Below, piece by piece: positions 1 through 8,446 of a DNA stretch of 64,000 nucleotides. Below the pieces are notes generated by a model. It saw only the letters and a program-made list of their open reading frames with translations, searched no databases and was not told the origin of the DNA. Origin of the DNA: Dactylosporangium siamense. Its GTDB lineage: Bacteria; Actinomycetota; Actinomycetes; Mycobacteriales; Micromonosporaceae. The stretch covers positions 124,001-188,000 of the forward strand of contig NZ_BONQ01000014.1 in the NCBI RefSeq assembly GCF_016862795.1, written 5' to 3'. Numbering within the stretch: position 1 is the stretch's first letter; every line of letters begins with the position of its first letter. A program made the translations under genes and the position numbers.

Positions 1-774
1 GAACAGCCGCAGGTCCAGCATCGGGTGGTCGGTGGCCCGTTCGACGAGCACGAACACCAGCAGCGCGGCGGCGGAGACCGCGAACGCGGTCAGGGTCGAC
101 GCCGCGGTCCAGCCGGCCTCGCCGCCGCGGATGAGGCCGTAGGTGACCGCGGCCGCGCTGATCGTGAACGCGACGGTGCCCGGCAGGTCGAAGCGCGCGT
201 CGGCGCGTCCCCGGGACTCGGTGACCCCGCGGACCGTGAACCACACCGCGAGGAGGCTGACCGGCAGGTTCACCAGGAAGATCCAGCGCCAGCCGAGGTG
301 CTCGGTGAGCAGCCCGCCGACGATCGGCCCGGCGGCCGCGGCGGCGCCGTTGACCGCGCCCCAGACGCCGAACGCGACGCCGCGGTCCTTGCCGTGGTAC
401 GTGACGTTGAGCAGCGCCACCGTCGTGGCGAACATCGCCGCCCCGCCGATCCCCTGCAGGAAGCGTGCCGCGACCAGGACGCCGGCGTCGTTCGCGACCG
501 CGCACAGCAGCGACGCCGCGGCGAACACCACCGTCCCGGCCAGGTACATCCGGCGCCGGCCGTGCCGGTCGGCCAGGGCCCCGGCGCCGAGGAGCAGCGC
601 CGCGAGGGCCAGGGCGTAACCGTCGAGGACCCACTGCAGCCCGTCCAGCGAGGCGTGCAGGTCACCGGCGATCGCCGGCAGCGCCACCGTCACGATCGTG
701 ACGTCGACGAGGAGCATGAAGGTGCCGATCGACACGGCGATCAGCGGAGACCATTTGCGCATGCCGGCGAGCAT
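1..774 (-). CDS. MFS drug exporter, DHA2-like (3' end beyond window)
   Basis: The minus strand from the ATG at 774 reads without a stop to base 1, giving 258 codons of a major facilitator protein. The first helix carries MLLVDVTIVTVALPAI, followed by QWVLDGYALALAALLL and the loop 2-3 motif GALADRHGRRRMYLAG. The stretch around GAAAAAGPIVGGLL resembles motif C of proton-linked drug antiporters. Helix spacing fits the 14-TM DHA2 (EmrB/QacA) group, so export of a drug or metabolite is likely but the substrate is unknown. An alternative in-frame ATG lies at 762. The gene diverges from the Lrp-family regulator starting at 849, which is the obvious candidate regulator. The C-terminal part is outside the window. 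Confidence 0.9.
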   Translation of the reverse strand, partial: MLAGMRKWSPLIAVSIGTFMLLVDVTIVTVALPAIAGDLHASLDGLQWVLDGYALALAALLLGAGALADRHGRRRMYLAGTVVFAAASLLCAVANDAGVLVAARFLQGIGGAAMFATTVALLNVTYHGKDRGVAFGVWGAVNGAAAAAGPIVGGLLTEHLGWRWIFLVNLPVSLLAVWFTVRGVTESRGRADARFDLPGTVAFTISAAAVTYGLIRGGEAGWTAASTLTAFAVSAAALLVFVLVERATDHPMLDLRLF

Positions 775-836
775 GGGACACCGCTGACCGCCTGACGAAG
801 CCATCCGCGATGAGGTGGCGTATTCCGACGTTGCGT

Positions 837-848
837 TACGCTTCGCTG
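837..848 (+). promoter_or_regulatory. Leaderless -10 box for the Lrp gene
   Basis: TACGCT at 837-842 is followed by exactly six bases and the GTG at 849. This geometry puts the transcript start at or next to the start codon, and it supports GTG 849 over the upstream ATG at 810. The GCGTA...TACGC inverted repeat over 818-841 overlaps it and could be an operator in the divergent gap shared with the MFS gene. Confidence 0.45.
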
Positions 849-1796
849 GTGGAAATCGACACGCTGGACCGGCAGATCGTGGACGCGTTGCGAGTCGACG
901 GCCGGGCCGGGTTCAGCCGGATCGCCGAGCTCCTCGGCGTCTCCGACCAGACGGTCGCCCGCCGGTTCCGCCGGCTGCGCACCGAGGCGGGCGTCCGGGT
1001 CGTCGGCCTGCCCAACGGCATCCGCCTCGGCTACGACAAGTGGATGATCCGCGTGCAGAGCACCCCCGGCGGTGCGTCGGCCATCGCGGAGGCCCTCGCC
1101 CGCCGCCCCGACACGACGTGGGTGACCATCGCCTCCGGCGGCGCCGAGGTGACCTGCATCGTGCAGAACCCCGGCACCGCCGACCGCGACGCGCTGCTGC
1201 TGCGGAAGCTGCCGAACACCCCGCGGCTGGTGTCGGTGCGGGCGCACTGCCTCATCCACTACTTCGCCGGCGGCGCCGTGGACGCCGCCGGCCCGAACGC
1301 GCTCACCCCGGAGCAGGCCGCCGCGGTGCGGCCGCCGGCCGCCGAGGGGCCGGCCGTGCTGCTCGACTCCGACCAGCCGCTCGTTGCCGCCCTCGCCCGC
1401 GACGGCCGCACCGGGCTGCCCGAGCTCGCGGCCGCCACCGGCTGGTCGGAGTCGACCGTCCGCCGCCGCCTCGAGCACCTGCTGCACACCGGCGCGATCT
1501 TCTTCGACGTCGAGGTGAACCCGGTCCTGTTCGGCTACAACGCCCGCATCCTGCTGTGGATGTCCGTCGCCCCCGCGCACCTGGAGACGGTCGGCCGGGC
1601 CCTGTGCACCCACCCGGAGGTCGTGTTCGCGGCGGCGACGACCGGCGCGACCAACCTCGTCGCCACGATCATCTGCCCCGACATGGCCGGCCTGTACGAC
1701 TACCTCACCCACCGCATCGGCCCGCTCCCGGGCGTCGAGCGCGTCGAGACCGCCCCCGCCCTGCGCCACGTCAAGCAGGTCGGCGCCGTCCACTAG
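849..1796 (+). CDS. Lrp/AsnC-family transcriptional regulator (two-HTH form)
   Basis: The protein is 315 aa when read from GTG 849. The N-terminus (IDTLDRQIVDALRVDGRAG, then ELLGVSDQTVARRFRRL) is a classic AsnC winged helix. A second HTH (LPELAAATGWSESTVRRRLEHL) begins near residue 180 and is followed by a RAM-like ligand-binding domain. About 315-330 aa with two HTH/RAM halves is the usual long actinobacterial form; Lrp itself is about 160 aa. The start is chosen because the -10-like TACGCT lies six bases upstream and because residues before it do not match the family. It diverges from the MFS exporter and probably controls it in response to an amino acid or similar small ligand. That control is inferred from position only. 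Confidence 0.9.
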   Translation: MEIDTLDRQIVDALRVDGRAGFSRIAELLGVSDQTVARRFRRLRTEAGVRVVGLPNGIRLGYDKWMIRVQSTPGGASAIAEALARRPDTTWVTIASGGAEVTCIVQNPGTADRDALLLRKLPNTPRLVSVRAHCLIHYFAGGAVDAAGPNALTPEQAAAVRPPAAEGPAVLLDSDQPLVAALARDGRTGLPELAAATGWSESTVRRRLEHLLHTGAIFFDVEVNPVLFGYNARILLWMSVAPAHLETVGRALCTHPEVVFAAATTGATNLVATIICPDMAGLYDYLTHRIGPLPGVERVETAPALRHVKQVGAVH

Positions 1797-1844
1797 CCGA
1801 AGATCGCGGCCGTGGCCGCTGTCACGACAACTGCCAACGCCCGA

Positions 1845-1880
1845 TCCGACTCACCTGGATGGTCGCAGAGCGGCACCACC
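1845..1880 (+). repeat. 36-bp repeat, copy 1
   Basis: These 36 bases (beginning TCCGACTCACCTGGATGG) match 3422-3457 at 34 of 36 positions. Both copies end shortly upstream of a leaderless TAGGCT box, for the SDR gene and for the 105-aa gene respectively, and both lie in non-coding DNA. Confidence 0.8.
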
Positions 1881-1887
1881 ACGGACG

Positions 1888-1899
1888 TAGGCTCGGCGG
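1888..1899 (+). promoter_or_regulatory. Leaderless -10 box for the SDR gene
   Basis: TAGGCT at 1888-1893 is six bases before the ATG at 1900. No Shine-Dalgarno sequence is present, so leaderless initiation is the simplest reading. Confidence 0.5.
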
Positions 1900-2616
1900 A
1901 TGCGGAAGGTGGCGTTGGTGACCGGGTCGGCGTCCGGGATCGGGGCGGCGACGGCGCGGCGGCTGGCGGCCGACGGGATGACCGTGGTGGTCCACTCGCG
2001 GGCGAGCCGGGCGGCCGGCACCGCTCTTGCCGCCGAGCTCCGCGGGACCTACCTGCAGGCCGATCTCGCCGACGACGACGCGGCGGCGGCGCTGGTCCCC
2101 CGGGTGCTGGCCGAGCACGGGCGGCTCGACGTGCTGGTGAACAACGCCGGGATCAGTTGGCCCGTGCCGCACACGGACCTGGGCGCGCTCACCGCCGCCG
2201 ACTGGCGCCGGCTGCTGGACGTGAACCTGATCGCGCCGTGGCTGTTGTGCACCGCGGCCCTCCCGGCGCTGCGGGAGTCGACCGGCTGCGTCGTGAACGT
2301 GACCAGCCACGCCGGGGTGCGCCCGAAGGGCAGCTCGATCGCGTACGCCGCGAGCAAGGCCGCCCTGAACCACGTCACCAGACTGCTGGCCGCGGCGCTC
2401 GGGCCGGACGTGCGGGTCAACGCCGTCGCCCCGGGGCTCGTCGACACCCCGCTGACCGCCGACTGGGCCGACGCGCACACCTTGTGGAACACGGCCAGCC
2501 CGATGCGCCGCCCGGCGCAGCCGTCGGACGTGGCCGACCTCATCGCCGCCGTCATCGGCAACACCTACCTGACCGGCGAGGTGATCCTCCTGGACGGCGG
2601 CCTCAACCTGCGCTGA
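1900..2616 (+). CDS. SDR-family oxidoreductase
   Basis: This 238-aa classical short-chain dehydrogenase/reductase has the nucleotide-binding glycine motif TGSASGIG at residues 9-16, the structural NNAGIS near residue 80, a catalytic Ser in VTSHAG near residue 132, and the YxxxK pair in YAASKAALN (about residues 148-152). The end, ITYLTGEVILLDGGL in general form, is typical of FabG-like members. It is expected to be a soluble NAD(P)H-dependent alcohol/ketone oxidoreductase; the substrate cannot be read from the sequence. It is a single-gene unit with its own leaderless start and a convergent neighbour 10 bp downstream. It lies about 20 kb from the biosynthetic cluster, so a role there is not supported. 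Confidence 0.93.
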   Translation: MRKVALVTGSASGIGAATARRLAADGMTVVVHSRASRAAGTALAAELRGTYLQADLADDDAAAALVPRVLAEHGRLDVLVNNAGISWPVPHTDLGALTAADWRRLLDVNLIAPWLLCTAALPALRESTGCVVNVTSHAGVRPKGSSIAYAASKAALNHVTRLLAAALGPDVRVNAVAPGLVDTPLTADWADAHTLWNTASPMRRPAQPSDVADLIAAVIGNTYLTGEVILLDGGLNLR

Positions 2617-2625
2617 CGCAGACGG

Positions 2626-3429
2626 CTAGCTGTCGGCACCTGCCGGCGTCGCCGCTGATCCGGCGCTGGTCAGCAGCAACGCCCGCTCGTCGGCGCCGAG
2701 CGCGGCGGTGGCCGGATGCGGCGGCAGCCCGACGCAGTGCTCCCGGACCACGTCCGGGTAGTGGGGGTAGCCGGCGAGGCCGTAGAGGCCGTAGGCGAGG
2801 ATCATGAAGATCGCCGCGGTGAGGTACGTCAGCCCGAAAAGCGCGACTTCGAAGACCCCACCGAGGAACTGAGCGGTCAGGCCGGGCTCACCAGGGGACA
2901 CCATCAGGGTGGCGTAGAAGAGGCCGAGCGCCGGTGCGACCAGGTAGAGGACCCAGATGAAGGAGTCTGACGGCGGACTGGTCGGAGGGTCCAGCAGCGC
3001 GTCCTGCTCCTGCACGAACGCCTCGCACCGCTGCCGCAGCTCGGGGTCGTCACGCAGTTGCGACACGGTTGCCGGTCCCTCGGCGCGACGCAGACACTCG
3101 AGCCATGCGGCCACGACGCCGTGCTCGGGCGCGTACGTCGGATCGCCGCCGCGAGCCGTCGGCGTCAGCTTGCCCTCGGTGTCGATCACGACGAGCTCGT
3201 CGATCAGCAGCGTGGCGACCGCGGCGTCTTCCATCGCGGCGTGGTTCACCACCTTGCTGGACCACCCCGTCTTGGCGAGCGCGTGGAACGGTTCGATCTC
3301 GATGTCGCGCAGGTATCCGGCCCCCGCCCTCCGGTGCCTCCTGCACCGCCGCAGCCACACCGCCAGCAGCCCGGCGTAGAACGCGGCCGCGCCGGCCGTC
3401 ACCACACCAGCCAACACCAGCTCCGACAC
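2626..3429 (-). CDS. TIGR04222-like membrane protein, function unknown
   Basis: Read from GTG 3429 this is a 267-aa membrane protein. It has one N-terminal TM helix (about residues 3-22), a basic stretch (RRCRRHRRAG), a central soluble domain and two C-terminal TM helices (around FIWVLYLVAPALGLFYATL and ALFGLTYLTAAIFMILAYG). The order TM - ATLLIDELVVIDTEGKLTP - TM resembles TIGR04222 proteins of actinomycetes, which have a winged-helix-like middle part; I am not certain of the family. The downstream face is convergent with the SDR gene. Longer readings upstream are open but lack the hydrophobic start. No function can be assigned. Confidence 0.7.
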   Translation of the reverse strand: MSELVLAGVVTAGAAAFYAGLLAVWLRRCRRHRRAGAGYLRDIEIEPFHALAKTGWSSKVVNHAAMEDAAVATLLIDELVVIDTEGKLTPTARGGDPTYAPEHGVVAAWLECLRRAEGPATVSQLRDDPELRQRCEAFVQEQDALLDPPTSPPSDSFIWVLYLVAPALGLFYATLMVSPGEPGLTAQFLGGVFEVALFGLTYLTAAIFMILAYGLYGLAGYPHYPDVVREHCVGLPPHPATAALGADERALLLTSAGSAATPAGADS

Positions 3430-3457
3430 ACCTGGATGGTCGCAGACCGGCACCACC
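3422..3457 (+). repeat. 36-bp repeat, copy 2
   Basis: Matches 1845-1880 with two mismatches. It overlaps the start codon region of the minus-strand membrane gene (GTG 3429) and precedes the leaderless start at 3487, so it lies in a divergent promoter region. Confidence 0.8.
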
Positions 3458-3474
3458 GGGCCAACGCAGCTGGA

Positions 3475-3486
3475 TAGGCTCGCCCG
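3475..3486 (+). promoter_or_regulatory. Leaderless -10 box for the 105-aa gene
   Basis: TAGGCT at 3475-3480 is six bases before GTG 3487, the same geometry as at 1888 and 17589. Confidence 0.5.
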
Positions 3487-3804
3487 GTGGACGGAGACCC
3501 GGGGCAGGCGCCGCTGCTGCGGGAGCGGTGGCCGGTGCTCGCCGGTGAGCTCGACGCCGCGCTGGCAGCGGTCGGCGAGAAGTCGCTGCGGCGCCGGGCC
3601 TCGCGGCTGCGGGTCGTGCAGATGTGCTCGTGCGAGGACGACTTCTGCCAGAGCTTCCGGACCGCGCCGGCGACCGGCAAGGCCTACGGGCCAGGGCACC
3701 GCAACGTGTGGCTCGACCCGCCCTGGCCGGGGTACCTCGTCCTCGACGTGGTGCGGGGCATCATCGTCCACATCGAGGTGCTGTACCGGCCGCCGCTGGA
3801 CTGA
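3487..3804 (+). CDS. Hypothetical protein with Cys-rich CSCEDDFC motif
   Basis: This 105-aa soluble protein starts at GTG 3487. It has a helical N-terminal half (LLRERWPVLAGELDAALAAV), then VVQMCSCEDDFCQSFRTAP, then a beta-rich end with WLDPPWPGYLVLDVVRGIIVHIEVLY. I recall similar short proteins with a C-x-C-x4-C motif as conserved hypotheticals in actinomycetes, but I cannot name a family. The three cysteines could bind metal, though this is only suggested by their spacing. It diverges from the membrane gene starting at 3429 and is convergent with the DUF1772 gene ending at 3884. Confidence 0.7.
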   Translation: MDGDPGQAPLLRERWPVLAGELDAALAAVGEKSLRRRASRLRVVQMCSCEDDFCQSFRTAPATGKAYGPGHRNVWLDPPWPGYLVLDVVRGIIVHIEVLYRPPLD

Positions 3805-3883
3805 TCCCGGTCGGCCGCCCGCAGCCGCCGGCACACCTCGAACCCGTCGACATGCTTCGACGATCGCAGGGCGAAGCGACCGG

Positions 3884-4363
3884 TCAGGGCGCCGGCGCCC
3901 GACGGGTGGTCGCCGCGATCAGGCAGCCGAACGCGAGCCCGGCCGCGCCGGTCCGCACGGCATGGGCGAGCTGCCAGCGGTCGCGGACGTCCGCCCAGTC
4001 CGACGGGGGTGCCTGCACGTTCCAGGTCAGCTGATCGGTGTTGATCGGGACGTTGAACACGAGCGTCGTCGCCACGACGCTCAGCAGCAGGACGAGGGCC
4101 ACCGCCGGCCAGAGCACGCGCCGGCGGCCGCGGACCGCGGACGCGACGAGAATCGCCGTGGCGACCAGGGCCGGGATGAGGGTGGCGGAGGCGAGGCTGT
4201 CCAACCGGTCCAACTCGACCTGGCGGACCTGGGTGTACACCGGGCCGCCTGCGCTTCGCAGCGTCGACTCGAGGACGAGGACCGTGAGGAGGAACCCGGT
4301 GAAGAGCCCGCCGAAGAGCAGGCCCGCGGCGCGCGCGATGGTGCCGGTCAGGCTGTCGGTCAT
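3884..4363 (-). CDS. DUF1772 family membrane protein
   Basis: This 159-aa protein has four predicted TM helices (near residues 12-30, 58-76, 85-103 and 137-154). It shows the DUF1772 pattern with a conserved W(N) region in the third loop (FNVPINTDQLTWNVQAPPSDW). The family is related to anthrone-oxygenase-like proteins, but most members have no proven function. It starts at ATG 4363, 15 bases after the stop of the NAD(P)H-binding gene, with GGGAA as a plausible ribosome site, so the two genes form a two-gene operon. Pairing of DUF1772 with an NmrA-like reductase is frequent in bacteria and may indicate a detoxification or redox unit. That role is inferred. Confidence 0.82.
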   Translation of the reverse strand: MTDSLTGTIARAAGLLFGGLFTGFLLTVLVLESTLRSAGGPVYTQVRQVELDRLDSLASATLIPALVATAILVASAVRGRRRVLWPAVALVLLLSVVATTLVFNVPINTDQLTWNVQAPPSDWADVRDRWQLAHAVRTGAAGLAFGCLIAATTRRAPAP

Positions 4364-4378
4364 GGTGGTTCCCGTCCG

Positions 4379-5047
4379 TCAGTGGGCGATGCCGACGACC
4401 TGCTTGACCGTCCCGGGTTGATCGAGCATGCGGAGCATGTGGTGGGCGACGTCGGCGCGCGGGACGGAGAAGCCGCCGCGGATGTTCTGCCCGAATGCCG
4501 TCCGGTACACGCCGGTCAGGGGCTTGTCGGTCAGTTTCGGCGGTCGTGAGACGGTCCAGTCCAGGCCGCTGCCGGCGAGGATGTCCTCCATCAGCGCGAG
4601 GTCGGCGTAGTGCGCGCGGAACAGGGTGTTGGCGATCCGGGCGCCCAGGTGCCGCATGAAGAACCCGTCGCCGGGATCGTGTTTCGGCGGGTTCGGGCGG
4701 CCGGGTGACGGCACGGTGCCGACCGGCGCGGCGCTGACCACGATGATGCGCCGGACGTGGCCCGCCTGCATCGCCGCCACGATGGCGCGGGTGCCGCGCG
4801 AGGTGATGCCCGCGTCGGACCTCGGGTTGCGCGGGCCGAGGCCGGACAGGACCGCGTCGGCACCGTCGACCGCGGCCGCGAGCGCCGCCGGGTCCGGATC
4901 GGCGAGGTCGGCGGCGACGGTCCGCACCCCGGCCGGCAGGCTCCTCGGGTTCCGGGCCACGGCGGTGACGTCGTGACCCGCGGCGAGGGCCTGTTCGAGC
5001 AGATGCCGGCCGATGCCCCCGGTCGCGGCGAAGATGACGAGTCTCAT
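4379..5047 (-). CDS. NAD(P)H-binding (NmrA/SDR-a type) protein
   Basis: The 222-aa protein read from ATG 5047 begins MRLVIFAATGGIGRHLLEQAL, an atypical-SDR Rossmann fold with the TGGIG dinucleotide loop. AVLSGLGPRN and IIVVSAAPVG follow in the expected beta-strand positions. Such proteins are quinone, flavin or biliverdin reductases, or redox sensors. The start is set by GGAG seven bases upstream; an earlier in-frame ATG at 5068 lacks this. It is the first gene of the operon with the DUF1772 gene, and is preceded by an AT-rich region with repeated ATGAGTT that looks like an operator. Confidence 0.87.
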   Translation of the reverse strand: MRLVIFAATGGIGRHLLEQALAAGHDVTAVARNPRSLPAGVRTVAADLADPDPAALAAAVDGADAVLSGLGPRNPRSDAGITSRGTRAIVAAMQAGHVRRIIVVSAAPVGTVPSPGRPNPPKHDPGDGFFMRHLGARIANTLFRAHYADLALMEDILAGSGLDWTVSRPPKLTDKPLTGVYRTAFGQNIRGGFSVPRADVAHHMLRMLDQPGTVKQVVGIAH

Positions 5048-5074
5048 GCTCAGCTCCTGCCAGTTCACATCCCG

Positions 5075-5137
5075 TACGATACGAGTTCCATATTAAATGA
5101 GTTCGCGACTCAGACAATATGAGTTACGTAACATATG
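5075..5137 (-). promoter_or_regulatory. AT-rich promoter/operator region with ATGAGTT repeats
   Basis: This short AT-rich island in otherwise about 72% GC DNA contains ACGAGTT at 5081, ATGAGTT at 5097 and ATGAGTT at 5119, and a palindrome GAGT-N5-ACTC at 5099-5111. It lies directly upstream of the NAD(P)H-binding gene and probably holds its promoter and the site of an unlinked repressor. Confidence 0.5.
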
Positions 5138-5193
5138 GGCAGCCGGAAGGGCGGGCGGATGCGATCCGCCCGTGGGTGTCGAGCTGAAAGCGG

Positions 5194-5227
5194 GCGCCGC
5201 TGTCCTGATCGATCAGGACAGCGGCGC
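5194..5227. terminator. Perfect 34-bp palindrome after ileS
   Basis: Two 17-base arms (left arm GCGCCGCTGTCCTGATC) pair perfectly with no loop, 12 bases beyond the ileS stop. There is no T-tract, as is common for actinomycete terminators. Confidence 0.8.
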
Positions 5228-5238
5228 GGCGGGACGGG

Positions 5239-8200
5239 TCAGGCCTTGCGGAGCCAGAAGGTGAGGCCGAGCGACTCGTCGGTGAACGCGGTGGCGTCCG
5301 GCCAGGTCGGCTCGCCCTCGGCGTAGGCGGTGGCGAGGACGTCGTCGGTGACCAGGTCCCGGTGCTCCGTCAGGGCGAGCGCGGTGTCGTCGCGGGTGGT
5401 GGTGTACCGCAGCTCGATGCGGTCCACGACGTCCAGGCCACTGGACTTGCGCGCCTCCTGGATCTGCCGGACGGCGTCACGGGCCAGGCCGGCCCGCTCC
5501 AGCTCCGGGGTGAGCCGCAGGTCCAGGGCGAGGGTCGCGCCCGAGTCGGCGGCGACCGTCCAGCCCTCCCGCGGGGTCTCGGTGATGAAGACCTCGTCCG
5601 GGGTCAGCTCGACCGGCTCGCCGGCCACGAGGACCGTCGCCGTGCCGGTGTCACGCAACGCGTCCCGCAGTACCAGGGCATCCGCGGCGGCGATGACCTT
5701 CGCGACGTCCTGGACGCCCTTGCCGAACCGCTTGCCGAGCGCCCGGAAGTTGGCCTTGGCGGTCGCGTCGACCAGCGACGACCCGGCGGCGTCGACGGGG
5801 ACGACCGAGCCGACGTTGAGCTCCGACGCGATCTCGGCGAGGAGTTCCGCGGAGAGCTTGTCGAAGCCGTTCGCCGACGCGAGGGCCCGCGACAGCGGCT
5901 GCCGCACGCGGATGCCGGAGTCGGCGCGGGCGGCCCGGCCGAGCTCCACGAGGCGGCGGGCGACGGCCATCTGCGCCGACAGGGCCGGGTCGACCAGCGC
6001 GGCGTCGACGGCCGGGTAGGTCGCCAGGTGCACCGACGCCGGCGCGCCCGGCGAAACGGGCACGACGACGTCCTGCCAGACCCGTTCGGTGATGAACGGG
6101 ACGATCGGGGCGAGCAGCAGCGTCACCGTCGACACGACCTCGTGCAGGGTGGCGAGGGCGGCCGGGTCGCCGCGCCAGAAGCGGCGGCGGCTGCGGCGCA
6201 CGTACCAGTTGGACAGGTCGTCGACGAACGCGGCGAGGAGCTTGCCGGTCTCGTGGGTGTCGAACGCGTCCATCGCGGCGTCGACCTTGCCGACCAGCGT
6301 GTGCAGCTCCGACAGCACCCAGCGGTCCATGACGGGCCGGTCGGCCGGCGACGGGTCCGACGGGGACGGGGTCCAGCCGGCGGTGCGGCCGTACAGGGCC
6401 TGGAACGCGACCGTGTTCCAGTAGGTCAGGAGGGTCTTGCGGACGACCTCCTGCAGCGTGGTGTGCCCGACCCGGCGCGCCGACCAGGGCGAGCCGACGG
6501 CGGCCATGAACCACCGGACGGCGTCGGCGCCGTGCAGGTCGAGCAGCGGGATCGGTTCGAGGATGTTGCCGAGGTGCTTGGACATCTTGCGGCCGTCCTC
6601 GGCGAGGATGTGGCCGAGGCAGACCACGTTCTCGTACGAGTTGCGGCCGAAGACGAGGGTGCTGACGGCCATCAGCGTGTAGAACCAGCCGCGGGTCTGG
6701 TCGATCGCCTCGGAGATGAACTGCGCCGGGAAGCGCTTCTCGAACAGGTCGGCGTTGCGGTAGGGGTACCCGAACTGCGCGAACGGCATCGCCCCCGAGT
6801 CGTACCAGGCGTCGATGACGTCCGGGACGCGGGTCGCGGTCGCGCCGCAGTGGCAGGCGAAGGTGATCTCGTCGATGAACGGCCGGTGCGGGTCGAGGTC
6901 CGCCAGGTCCCGTCCGGCCCGCTCACCGAGCTCGGCGAGGGAGCCGACGCAGGTGAGGTGCCCTTCGGGGCAGCGCCAGATCGGCAGCGGGGTGCCCCAG
7001 TAGCGTTGCCGGGACAGCGCCCAGTCGACGTTGTTGACCAGCCAGTCACCGTAGCGGCCGTGCTTGACGCTCTCCGGCTGCCAGTTGGTGCGCTCGTTCT
7101 CGCGCAGCAGGTCGTCCCGGATCGCGGTGGTCCGCACGTACCACGACGGCTGCGCGTAGTAGATCAGCGCGGTGTGGCAGCGCCAGCAGTGCGGGTAGCT
7201 GTGCTCGTAGGGCACGTGCCGGAACAGCAGGCCACGCTCCCGGAGGTCATCGACGAGCGGCGTGTTCGCGGTGCGGAAGAACAGCCCGCCGACCAGCGCG
7301 ATCTCCGCCTCGAAGGTGCCGTCGCGGCGCACCGGGTTGATCATCGGCAGGCCGTAGGCCCGGCAGCTGGCGAGGTCGTCGGCGCCGAACGCCGGCGACT
7401 GGTGGACCAGGCCGGTGCCGCTGTCGGTGGTGACGTAGGAGGCGAGGATGACGATGTGCGCGTCGGGGACGTCGACCAGGTCGAACGGCGGCCGGTACGT
7501 CCAGCGCTCCAGCTCCTTGCCGGTGAACGACTCGCCGGTGAGCGTCCACCCCTCCCCCAGCACCGACGCGACCAGCGGCTCGGCGAGCAGCAGCTGCTCG
7601 GTGCCGTCGGTGGCGACCACGTAGGTGACGTCGGGGTTCACGGCGACCGCCGTGTTGGACACCAGGGTCCACGGCGTGGTCGTCCACACCAGCAGCGCGA
7701 CCCGGCCGGCCAGGGGGCCGGAGGTGAGCGGGAACCGGACGAACACCGACGGGTCCACGTCGGTCTCGTAGCCCTGGGCGAGCTCGTGGTCGGACAGCGC
7801 GGTCTGGTCCCGCGGGCACCACGGCGCGACCCGGAAGTCCTCGACCAGCAGGCCCTTGTCGAAGATCTGCTTGAGCGACCACCAGACGGACTCGATGTAG
7901 GGCGCGTCCATCGTGCGGTACGCGTCGTCCATGTCGACCCAGTAGCCCATGCGGTGGGTGAGCTCGGCGAACGCGTCGGTGTGCCGGGTCACCGACTCGC
8001 GGCACTTCGCGTTGAACGCGGCGATGCCGTAGTCCTCGATGTCCTGTTTACCGGCGAAGCCGAGCTCCTTCTCCACCGCCAGCTCCACCGGCAGGCCGTG
8101 GCAGTCCCAGCCGGCCTTGCGCTCGACGTGGAAGCCCTTCATCGTCCGGTACCGCGGGAACACGTCCTTGAACACCCGCGCCTCGATGTGGTGCGCGCCG

Positions 8201-8361
8201 GGCATGCCGTTGGCGGTCGGCGGCCCCTCGTAGAAGACCCACTCCGGCCGGCCACGGGACTGCTCGAGGCTGCGGGTGAAGACGTCGCCGCTCTCCCAGA
8301 AGCGCAGCACGTCATGGTCGAGGGCGGCCAGGTCCACCTGGGCGGGCACGGGGCGGTACAT
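5239..8361 (-). CDS. ileS: Isoleucine--tRNA ligase
   Basis: This 1040-aa class I aminoacyl-tRNA synthetase charges tRNA-Ile. Near residue 55 it has GPPTANGMPGAHHIEARVFK, the actinobacterial form of the HIGH region. The KMSKH signature (DGRKMSKHLGN) lies near residue 590 and an anticodon-binding domain follows. Length and motifs match the eukaryote-like (type 2) IleRS found in mycobacteria (about 1040 aa), a group often less sensitive to mupirocin. The start at ATG 8361 matches the family N-terminus; a TAGCAT box lies eight bases upstream, with no ribosome site and no T-box. The open frame runs far upstream only because GC is high. Divergent from the GGDEF-EAL gene. Confidence 0.97.
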   Translation of the reverse strand: MYRPVPAQVDLAALDHDVLRFWESGDVFTRSLEQSRGRPEWVFYEGPPTANGMPGAHHIEARVFKDVFPRYRTMKGFHVERKAGWDCHGLPVELAVEKELGFAGKQDIEDYGIAAFNAKCRESVTRHTDAFAELTHRMGYWVDMDDAYRTMDAPYIESVWWSLKQIFDKGLLVEDFRVAPWCPRDQTALSDHELAQGYETDVDPSVFVRFPLTSGPLAGRVALLVWTTTPWTLVSNTAVAVNPDVTYVVATDGTEQLLLAEPLVASVLGEGWTLTGESFTGKELERWTYRPPFDLVDVPDAHIVILASYVTTDSGTGLVHQSPAFGADDLASCRAYGLPMINPVRRDGTFEAEIALVGGLFFRTANTPLVDDLRERGLLFRHVPYEHSYPHCWRCHTALIYYAQPSWYVRTTAIRDDLLRENERTNWQPESVKHGRYGDWLVNNVDWALSRQRYWGTPLPIWRCPEGHLTCVGSLAELGERAGRDLADLDPHRPFIDEITFACHCGATATRVPDVIDAWYDSGAMPFAQFGYPYRNADLFEKRFPAQFISEAIDQTRGWFYTLMAVSTLVFGRNSYENVVCLGHILAEDGRKMSKHLGNILEPIPLLDLHGADAVRWFMAAVGSPWSARRVGHTTLQEVVRKTLLTYWNTVAFQALYGRTAGWTPSPSDPSPADRPVMDRWVLSELHTLVGKVDAAMDAFDTHETGKLLAAFVDDLSNWYVRRSRRRFWRGDPAALATLHEVVSTVTLLLAPIVPFITERVWQDVVVPVSPGAPASVHLATYPAVDAALVDPALSAQMAVARRLVELGRAARADSGIRVRQPLSRALASANGFDKLSAELLAEIASELNVGSVVPVDAAGSSLVDATAKANFRALGKRFGKGVQDVAKVIAAADALVLRDALRDTGTATVLVAGEPVELTPDEVFITETPREGWTVAADSGATLALDLRLTPELERAGLARDAVRQIQEARKSSGLDVVDRIELRYTTTRDDTALALTEHRDLVTDDVLATAYAEGEPTWPDATAFTDESLGLTFWLRKA

Positions 8362-8446
8362 GTCCGGCAATGCTACCCGGCACCTCCGCTCACCTCCGGG
8401 CGGGCGTTGCCGATGAGCTACCGGAAGATCACAGGAGGAGGTACGG

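Noticed and set aside
5135-5326. Short plus-strand frame after the AT-rich island
   Set aside because: It runs through the perfect palindromic terminator of ileS and into its antisense; no ribosome site.
8362-8446. T-box leader for ileS
   Set aside because: The gap to the divergent gene is only 85 bases and lacks the T-box core and specifier structure; the start looks leaderless.
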